Positions 57,745-64,000 of a stretch of DNA of 64,000 bases are shown piece after piece (position 1 is the first letter of the stretch; each line of letters opens with the position of its first letter). Both the position numbers and the translations under genes were made by a program. The stretch comes from Janibacter sp. A1S7 (lineage in GTDB: Bacteria; Actinomycetota; Actinomycetes; Actinomycetales; Dermatophilaceae): positions 1,798,001-1,862,000 of the forward strand of contig NZ_CP144913.1 of NCBI RefSeq assembly GCF_037198315.1, written 5' to 3'. The notes under the pieces are model-generated. The model ran no database searches. It had not been told where the DNA came from and saw only the letters and a list, made by a program, of their open reading frames with translations.

Positions 57745-60700
57745 GGGAAGCCTCCATGATCCGGTCCCAGACAAGCGGTCCGTCGACGTCGAGGCCCTCG
57801 GCCTCGGCATCGGCCCGCACGTCGAGGACGCGCTGGTAGTCGCGGGGAAGGACGAGCGAGATGCGGTCCAGGCCGCGTTCGGGGTCCGCCAGGAGCTCCG
57901 TGGCCACGGCTGAGCCGGTCTCCTCGAGGTGCTGGGTCAGCAGGTCGAGCACCACCTCCCGGTCAGCAGGGCGAAGGGGGGTGACGTCGACGAGCTCGCG
58001 GTTGACCAGCGACTCCTCGAGGTCGAGGACGAAGGCATTGCCGCCGGACATACCGGCCGCGAAGTTGCGGCCGGTGTGCCCGAGCACGAGGACGGTGCCA
58101 CCGGTCATGTACTCGCACCCGTGGTCGCCGACGCCCTCCACCACGGCGACGGCACCGGAGTTGCGGACGCAGAAGCGCTCGCCGACGACTCCGCGCAGGA
58201 AGAGCTGTCCGGACGTCGCTCCGTAGCCGATGACGTTGCCCGCGATGACGTTGTCCTCGGCGACGAAATTCGCATCCTCCGGTGGCCGCACGATGATCCG
58301 ACCACCGGAGAGGCCCTTGCCCACGTAGTCGTTGGCATCGCCGAGCATGCGCAGCGTGATTCCTGCCGGCAGGAACGCGCCCAGGCTCTGACCGGCCGAG
58401 CCGGTCAGGGTCAGGGTGATCGTTCCGTCGGGCAGCCCCTCGGGGCTGCGCTTGGTCACCTCGTGGCCGAGCATCGTGCCCAGGGTGCGGTTGACGTTGC
58501 GCACCGGCACCTCGGCCGCGACCGTCGTGCCATCGGCCAGGGCCGGCGCGGCGAGCTCGATCAGTCGGTGGTCGAGGGCGTCCTCGAGCCCATGGTCCTG
58601 GGCGCGGCCGTGCCGCACACCGGACCCGTCGAAGGAGCTGACCTCGGCGAAGATCGGCCCGAGGTCGAGTCCGGAGGCCTTCCAGTGGTCAACGGCCCGC
58701 CGGGTGTCGAGCAGGTCGACCCGACCGATCGCCTCGTCGAGAGTGCGCATGCCCAGGCCGGCGAGCAGCTCACGCACCTCCTGCGCGATGTACTCGAAGA
58801 AGGTCTCGACGAACTCCGGTGTGCCGGAGTAGCGCTCCCGCAGTTGCGGGTTCTGGGTCGCGATCCCCACCGGACAGGTGTCCAGATGGCACACCCGCAT
58901 GAGGATGCAGCCACTGACGACGAGGGGTGCGGTCGCGAAGCCGAACTCCTCGGCACCGAGCAGCGCCCCGACCATCACGTCCCGACCGGTCTTGATCTGA
59001 CCATCCACCTGGACGGCGATCCGGTCCCGGAGGCCGTTGAGCACGAGGGTCTGCTGGGTCGAGGCGAGGCCGAGCTCCCACGGTCCCCCGGCGTGCTTGA
59101 GCGACGTCAGCGGTGAGGCGCCGGTCCCGCCGTCGTGCCCGGAGATGAGCACGACGTCGGCGTGGGCCTTGCTCACACCGGCGGCGACCGTGCCGACGCC
59201 GACCTCGCTGACCAGCTTCACGTGTACCCGCGCCTGCGGGTTCGCGTTCTTCAGGTCATGGATCAGCTGCGCGAGGTCCTCGATCGAGTAGATGTCGTGG
59301 TGGGGCGGAGGGCTGATCAGGCCGACGCCGGGGGTGGAGTGCCGGGTGCTGGCCACCCATGGATACACCTTCGGCCCGGGCAGCTGTCCCCCTTCGCCCG
59401 GCTTGGCGCCCTGCGCCATCTTGATCTGGATGTCGTCGCTGTGGGTGAGATAGCTCGAGGTGACGCCGAAGCGGCCCGAGGCGACCTGCTTGATCGAGCT
59501 GCGTCTCTGCGGGTCCAGCAGGCGGTCGAGGTCCTCACCGCCCTCCCCCGTGTTGGAGCGCCCGCCGATCCGGTTCATCGCAACGGCAAGCGTCTCGTGC
59601 GCCTCCTTGCTGATCGAGCCGTAGCTCATCGCGCCGGTGGAGAATCGTTTGATGATCTCGCTGGCCGGCTCCACCTCGTCGATGCTGATGGGTGGCTGCG
59701 CCCGGTCGTCGGCGAAGGAGAAGAGACCGCGCAGGGTCATCAACCGCTCAGCCTGCTCGTTCACCCGCGAGGTGTACTGCGTGAAGATGTCGTACCGACG
59801 CGCACGGGTGGAGTGCTGCAGGCGGAAGACGGTGTCCGGGTCGAAGAGGTGCGGCTCGCCCTCGCGTCGCCACTGGTACTCGCCGCCGACCTCCAGCCTG
59901 CGGTGCGGCAGGCGCACCCCCTCGCGCGGGTAGGCACTGGCGTGCCGGGCCGCGGTCTCGGCGGCGATGACGTCCAGTCCGATCCCGCCGAGCTGGCTGA
60001 CCGTCCCGGTGAAGTACTCGTCGACGAGGCCCTGCCCGAGCCCCAGAGCCTCGAAGACCTGTGCGCCCCGGTAGGAGGCCACCGTGGAGATGCCCATCTT
60101 CGACATCACCTTGAGCACTCCCTTGCCGAGCGCCCGGATGAGGTTGGCAACGGCCGTTTCCTCGTCGACCTCGGTGATGACCTCGCGTCGGGCCATGTCC
60201 TCGACGGACTCCATCGCGAGGTAGGGGTTGACCGCCGCGGCGCCGTAGCCGATCAGCAGGGCGACGTGGTGGACCTCGCGCACGTCACCCGCCTCGACGA
60301 TGAGCCCGACCTGCGTACGGGTGCGCTCCCGGAGCAGGTGGTGGTGCACGGCGGAGGTGAGCAGCAGCGACGGGATCGGCGCGCGGTCCCGGCCGGAGTC
60401 GCGATCCGAGAGGACGATGAAGCGGGCGCCCTGCGTGATCGCCTCGGAGACCTCCTCGCAGATCGTGGTCAGGCGGGCGCGCAGGGCCTCGTGGCCACCG
60501 TTGACGTCGTAGAGGCCACGCACGACGTGGGTGGCCTTGCCGGGCCACTCCCGGTCGGCGTCGATGTGCACGATCTTCGCCAGCTCGTCGTTGTCGATCA
60601 CCGGGAAGGGCAGCACGACCTGCCGGGCGTGGTCCGGATCAGCGGAGAGGACGTTTCCCTGCGGCCCGATCGCCGTGCCCAGGGCCGTCACGAGCTCCTC

Positions 60701-62299
60701 GCGGATCGAGTCGAGCGGCGGGTTGGTCACCTGCGCGAACATCTGGGTGAAGTAGTCGAAGAGCAGTCGGGGCTTCTCCGACAGGACGGCCACCGGGGTG
60801 TCGGTGCCCATGGAGCCCAGGGCCTCGGTCCCCTTCGTGGCCATGGGCGTGAGCAGGATCTTCAGCTCCTCCTGCGTGTAGCCGAAGGTCTGCTGCCGGC
60901 GTGCGACGGAGGCCGGCGTGTGCATGACGTGCTCACGCGGGGGCAGGTCCGCCAACATGATCCGCCCCTCGTCGAGCCACTGCCCGTAGGGGTGATCGGT
61001 CGCGAGCTGCTCCTTGATCTCCTCGTCCTCGATGATCCGTCCCTCGGCGGTGTCGACGAGGAACATCCGACCGGGCTGGAGACGGCCCTTGGCGACCACG
61101 TGCTTCGGTTCGATCTCCAGGACCCCGGTCTCCGAGGCGAGGACGACGAGCCCGTCGTCACTCACCTGGTAGCGCCCGGGACGCAGGCCGTTGCGGTCGA
61201 GCACGGCGCCGACGAGGCGCCCGTCGGTGAAGGTCACGCACGCGGGGCCGTCCCAGGGCTCCATGAACATCGAGTGGAACTCGTAGAAGTCCTTGAGCGC
61301 GGGATCCATCGTCGCGTGGTTCTCCCACGCCTCGGGGATCATCATCAGCACGGCGTGCGGCAGCGAGCGGCCACCGAGGTGGAGCAGCTCGAGGACCTCG
61401 TCGAAGGACGCCGAGTCGGACGCCTCCGGGGTGCAGACCGGCAGGATCCGCTGCAGATCACCCCGGATGATGTCACTGCGCAGGAGGGACTCACGCGCCC
61501 GCATCCAGTTGCGGTTGCCCTTGACGGTGTTGATCTCCCCGTTGTGGGCGATGAATCGGAAGGGATGGCTCAGCGGCCAACTGGGGAAGGTGTTGGTGGA
61601 GAAGCGTGAGTGGACCAGGCCCAGCTCGCTCTCGAACCGCTCGTCGGACAGATCGGGGTAGAAGGGCTCGAGCTGTGCCGTGGTCAACATGCCCTTGTAG
61701 ACCATGGTCTTGGCGGACAGGGACGCGAAGTACACGCCCGTCTCCCGCTCGGCCCGCTTGCGGGTCACGAACGCCAGTCGTTCCAGCATGAGACCTGAGA
61801 CCTCACCGCCGGGCGCGGCGATGAAGAGCTGATGGAAGTCGGGCATGCAGTCACGCGCCATCCGGCCGACGATCTCCCGATCGACCGGGACCTGCCGCCA
61901 GCCGAGGACCTGCAGCCCCTCCTCGGTGATGATCTCCTCGATCCGGCCGACCATGGCCGCTCGCTCGTCGTCGTCCGTCGGCACGTACGCGGTACCGACC
62001 GCGTAGTGCCCGGCCTCCGGCAGGGTGAAGTCGACGACCTCGCGCAGGAACCGGTCCGGGACCTGGGTGAGGATGCCCGCGCCGTCACCGACGAGCGGGT
62101 CGGCGCCGGTGGCACCGCGGTGCTCGAGGTTGGTCAGGGCGAGCAGCGCGTGCTCGATGATGTCGTGACCGGCGTGACCGCGCATCGTCGCGACCATGGC
62201 GACGCCACAGGCATCGCGCTCGGTGTCGCGACGGTAGAGACCCGTGTCCGGAGGAAGGGCCGACCAGCGCTCGTAGGGGGAGAAGGACACAGGGGTCAC
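57737..62299 (-). CDS. gltB: Glutamate synthase large subunit
   Basis: A 1520-residue enzyme that makes two glutamates from glutamine and 2-oxoglutarate. The class II amidotransferase nucleophile is Cys31 in RDACGVAMV, which implies removal of a 30-residue propeptide. The FMN domain and the iron-sulfur cluster [15 protein letters not shown] (near 1135) are intact, and the C-terminal beta-helix is complete. The GTG at 62299 is the annotated start; GTG at 62290 is possible. It is cotranscribed with gltD and has a palindrome upstream at 62443. Confidence 0.97.
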   Translation of the reverse strand: MTPVSFSPYERWSALPPDTGLYRRDTERDACGVAMVATMRGHAGHDIIEHALLALTNLEHRGATGADPLVGDGAGILTQVPDRFLREVVDFTLPEAGHYAVGTAYVPTDDDERAAMVGRIEEIITEEGLQVLGWRQVPVDREIVGRMARDCMPDFHQLFIAAPGGEVSGLMLERLAFVTRKRAERETGVYFASLSAKTMVYKGMLTTAQLEPFYPDLSDERFESELGLVHSRFSTNTFPSWPLSHPFRFIAHNGEINTVKGNRNWMRARESLLRSDIIRGDLQRILPVCTPEASDSASFDEVLELLHLGGRSLPHAVLMMIPEAWENHATMDPALKDFYEFHSMFMEPWDGPACVTFTDGRLVGAVLDRNGLRPGRYQVSDDGLVVLASETGVLEIEPKHVVAKGRLQPGRMFLVDTAEGRIIEDEEIKEQLATDHPYGQWLDEGRIMLADLPPREHVMHTPASVARRQQTFGYTQEELKILLTPMATKGTEALGSMGTDTPVAVLSEKPRLLFDYFTQMFAQVTNPPLDSIREELVTALGTAIGPQGNVLSADPDHARQVVLPFPVIDNDELAKIVHIDADREWPGKATHVVRGLYDVNGGHEALRARLTTICEEVSEAITQGARFIVLSDRDSGRDRAPIPSLLLTSAVHHHLLRERTRTQVGLIVEAGDVREVHHVALLIGYGAAAVNPYLAMESVEDMARREVITEVDEETAVANLIRALGKGVLKVMSKMGISTVASYRGAQVFEALGLGQGLVDEYFTGTVSQLGGIGLDVIAAETAARHASAYPREGVRLPHRRLEVGGEYQWRREGEPHLFDPDTVFRLQHSTRARRYDIFTQYTSRVNEQAERLMTLRGLFSFADDRAQPPISIDEVEPASEIIKRFSTGAMSYGSISKEAHETLAVAMNRIGGRSNTGEGGEDLDRLLDPQRRSSIKQVASGRFGVTSSYLTHSDDIQIKMAQGAKPGEGGQLPGPKVYPWVASTRHSTPGVGLISPPPHHDIYSIEDLAQLIHDLKNANPQARVHVKLVSEVGVGTVAAGVSKAHADVVLISGHDGGTGASPLTSLKHAGGPWELGLASTQQTLVLNGLRDRIAVQVDGQIKTGRDVMVGALLGAEEFGFATAPLVVSGCILMRVCHLDTCPVGIATQNPQLRERYSGTPEFVETFFEYIAQEVRELLAGLGMRTLDEAIGRVDLLDTRRAVDHWKASGLDLGPIFAEVSSFDGSGVRHGRAQDHGLEDALDHRLIELAAPALADGTTVAAEVPVRNVNRTLGTMLGHEVTKRSPEGLPDGTITLTLTGSAGQSLGAFLPAGITLRMLGDANDYVGKGLSGGRIIVRPPEDANFVAEDNVIAGNVIGYGATSGQLFLRGVVGERFCVRNSGAVAVVEGVGDHGCEYMTGGTVLVLGHTGRNFAAGMSGGNAFVLDLEESLVNRELVDVTPLRPADREVVLDLLTQHLEETGSAVATELLADPERGLDRISLVLPRDYQRVLDVRADAEAEGLDVDGPLVWDRIMEASRG

Positions 62300-62415
62300 G
62301 TCGGGTCACCGTCCTTGAGGTGCAATCGGGTCGGACAGGCTCGCGTCGACCTGGCACGGACGTCGCGGATACCTGCTGGTGGGATCCGCAGACACCGGTG
62401 GCCGCGGTGCGGAGA

Positions 62416-62459
62416 AGAGTAGCAGCGCCACGTCTTGCTGGATGAGAATCTTGTTCTCA
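62416..62459 (-). promoter_or_regulatory. gltB promoter with upstream palindrome
   Basis: A TACTCT -10 candidate lies at 62416-62421 on the minus strand. Upstream of it TGAGAA, five bases, TTCTCA (62443-62459) forms a perfect palindrome centred about 40 bases before the predicted transcription start, a position typical of activator sites. The bound protein is unknown; it does not match the GlnR or AmtR boxes. The leader is about 110 bases. Confidence 0.5.
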
Positions 62460-62471
62460 CCTAGTGAGATT

Positions 62472-63308
62472 TCAGGCGCGGGCGCGCTCGCGCCTCCCGA
62501 AAATCCGGAACATGACGACTCCCAACGTGAAGACGATCACACTCACCCAGATATTCACGCGCAGTCCCAGGATCGTGTTCGCCGCGTCCGTTCGCATCAT
62601 CTCGATGAACAACCGGCCCGCCGGATAGCCGGCGACGTAGAGCGCGAAGACCTGCCCGCGCGCCAGCACGACTCGACGGTCGACGACCAGGAGCACGATC
62701 GCCAGCGCGAACAGGAAGAGTGACTCGTAGAGGAAGGTCGGTTGGAAGGTGCCGAGGACGACCGGGTCCCCCGCTGCATCCACCACCGCCTGGCCGGACG
62801 CCGCATCGAAGCGGTGGATCTCCAGACCCCACGGGAGATCAGTGGGCTCACCGTAGATCTCGTTGTTGAACCAGTTGCCCCAGCGGCCGATCCCCTGGGC
62901 GATGAGCACGCCCGGTGCGACGGCGTCGGTGAAGTCGAGGAAGCGGACCCCGGTCGAGCGCAGTCCGATCCAGGCCCCCACGGCGCCGAGGGCGACCGCG
63001 CCCCAGATGCCGAGTCCGCCCTGCCAGATCTTCAGCGCGTCCAGCGGGGTGCCGTCCTCCCCGAAGTACGGCTGGGGCGTGGTGACGACGTGGTAGAGCC
63101 GGCCACCGATGATGCCGAAGGGCACGGCCCACATGGCCACATCGAGGACGACGCCCTCCTCGGCGCCACGATCGCGCAGCCGCCGGTCCCCCATCCAGAT
63201 CGCCACGGCGATCCCGGCGAGGATGCACAGGGCGTAGGCGTGGATGGTCAGTGGGCCGAGCTCGATGGCGGCCGTCGTGGGCGAAGGGAGCGCCCCGGGG
63301 GCGATCAC
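62472..63308 (-). CDS. lgt: Prolipoprotein diacylglyceryl transferase
   Basis: A 278-residue membrane enzyme that attaches diacylglycerol to the lipobox cysteine, the first step of lipoprotein maturation. About seven membrane helices are seen, and the family signature GRWGNWFNNEIYGEP lies near residue 140 with YPAGRLFIEMMRTD near 235. Lipoproteins in this window such as the Rieske protein are potential substrates. The ATG at 63308 overlaps the upstream stop (ATGA), so it follows the DsbA-like gene in one operon. Confidence 0.96.
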   Translation of the reverse strand: MIAPGALPSPTTAAIELGPLTIHAYALCILAGIAVAIWMGDRRLRDRGAEEGVVLDVAMWAVPFGIIGGRLYHVVTTPQPYFGEDGTPLDALKIWQGGLGIWGAVALGAVGAWIGLRSTGVRFLDFTDAVAPGVLIAQGIGRWGNWFNNEIYGEPTDLPWGLEIHRFDAASGQAVVDAAGDPVVLGTFQPTFLYESLFLFALAIVLLVVDRRVVLARGQVFALYVAGYPAGRLFIEMMRTDAANTILGLRVNIWVSVIVFTLGVVMFRIFGRRERARA

Positions 63309-64000
63309 TGCCGGGCCACCATGTCCTCGGGCACGTCACCGCTGGTGAGGATCTGCTTCAGGGTGTCGGTGTCCACCTCTCCGGTCTGCTGGTCGATCAC
63401 GCTGCCCCAGTTGAACGGCGTCCCGTCGACCTCCACCGTCGGTGTCCCCTTGATCCCGGACTCCACCGCGGCGTCGTCGACGCTCTGGACGTAGTCCACG
63501 TAGGTGTGCTCGTCGGTGCACTGCTGCCACTCGTCGAGCCCGTCGCCCGTGAGGCCGGCTCGCTCCGCAGCCTGCGTGTAGGCGGCGTCGGGGAAGCCGT
63601 CAGCGGTCTCCTGCTGCGGCTGCAACGCGAACAGCGCCTCGTGGTACTCGGTCCACTTGCCCTGGTTCGCGGCGCAGAGGGCGCTCGAACCGGCGATCGC
63701 CGACGACTCGCCACCGACATTGTTGTCGATGAGGGTCATCAGGTGCACCCGCAGTCGGATCTTCCCGTCCTGGGCCAGCTGGGTGACGGTCTCTCCCTCG
63801 TACTGCTCGAAGGCCTTGCACGCGGGGCAGCGGAAGTCCTCGTAGATGTCGACGACGGGCGCGTCCTTGGCCGGATCGGCGTCCGCGTAGGGCTCGACGG
63901 GCTCGCCCTTGGTCACGCCCTGCGGCAGCGCGTCCACGCCGCCGGAGTCGCGCACGGCGTTGACGACGACGGCGCCGACGACGAGGACGATGGCCACGAT
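63305..64000 (-). CDS. DsbA-family thioredoxin-fold protein (5' end cut by window)
   Basis: An exported disulfide oxidoreductase-like protein; at least 231 residues are present and the N-terminus probably continues past the window edge. A membrane anchor (VLVVGAVVVNAV) opens the visible part, followed by a DsbA-like domain with the CPAC active site (FRCPACKAF, about 60 residues in) and the cis-Pro in GTPTVEV near the C-terminus. Proteins of this type (DSBA-like, Mycobacterium Rv2969c-like) help fold secreted proteins. Its stop overlaps lgt by four bases. Confidence 0.85.
   Translation of the reverse strand: MVAIVLVVGAVVVNAVRDSGGVDALPQGVTKGEPVEPYADADPAKDAPVVDIYEDFRCPACKAFEQYEGETVTQLAQDGKIRLRVHLMTLIDNNVGGESSAIAGSSALCAANQGKWTEYHEALFALQPQQETADGFPDAAYTQAAERAGLTGDGLDEWQQCTDEHTYVDYVQSVDDAAVESGIKGTPTVEVDGTPFNWGSVIDQQTGEVDTDTLKQILTSGDVPEDMVARQ

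Noticed and set aside
59135..61609. A ~820-codon open frame opposite gltB
   Set aside because: Shadow of gltB with no recognisable domain.

Overview
This window is chromosomal DNA from a high-GC Gram-positive actinobacterium. The gene order uvrC-rapZ-yvcK-whiA-gap, the WhiA and PdtaR/ANTAR proteins, the CoaE-GrpB fusion, the frequent GTG starts and the AftD/DUF2613/DUF3068 surface genes all point to Actinomycetota. My best guess, from overall protein character and not from a search, is Micrococcales, family Intrasporangiaceae/Dermatophilaceae (Janibacter- or Knoellia-like). I see no insertion sequence, prophage, CRISPR array or replication origin. Genes are packed tightly, many joined by ATGA, GTGA or TGATG overlaps, and no stretch over 300 bases lacks a gene.

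Layout. 1-13.8 kb: central metabolism and repair on the minus strand (gap, whiA, yvcK, rapZ, uvrC, a Rieske lipoprotein, uvrA), then a plus-strand GH15 glucosidase/trehalase, MBL hydrolase and EamA exporter, then a TerC-family transporter behind a yybP-ykoY (Mn2+) riboswitch. 14-20.6 kb: uvrB, coaE-grpB fusion, a small orphan gene, a CNNM/CorC-type transporter, rpsA. 20.7-48.3 kb: a long cell-surface glycan region. It holds a UDP-glucuronate decarboxylase-like enzyme with a DUF3068 protein; a three-gene heptose-phosphate cassette (hddA-gmhA-gmhB); two acyltransferase-3 proteins, one with an SGNH domain; two giant AftD-like GT-C glycosyltransferases; a smaller GT-C protein; two GT4 and one GT2 glycosyltransferases; three methyltransferases; a DUF2613 miniprotein; a flippase; and a sugar-nucleotide pyrophosphorylase. 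48.3-64 kb: polA, a hotdog thioesterase, another GT-C-like membrane protein, a DUF554 protein, an ANTAR response regulator, tRNA-Leu(CAA), pyk, gltD-gltB, lgt and a DsbA-like protein cut by the window end.

How the genes fit together. The heptose cassette should convert sedoheptulose 7-phosphate to D-glycero-D-manno-heptose 1-phosphate. The pyrophosphorylase at 47.2 kb could then activate it as GDP-heptose, the GT4/GT2 enzymes and flippase could assemble and move the glycan, and the GT-C, acyltransferase and SGNH proteins could finish it outside the membrane. That is inference from families and neighbourhood; the structure of the glycan is unknown. This locus is the best candidate here for an undescribed system.

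Regulatory sequence is unusually readable. At least nine genes (uvrA, the GH15 gene, uvrB, coaE, four others including polA, and pyk) have a TANNNT -10 element 6-7 bases before the start codon, the signature of leaderless mRNA. The terC leader shows both the Mn2+ aptamer and a competing hairpin over the ribosome binding site. Two terminators between genes are near-perfect 20-23 bp hairpins. The 9-mer CGAAGGGGG occurs at least 22 times on the two strands, far above a rough base-composition expectation of about two, and it appears as inverted pairs in two terminator hairpins.
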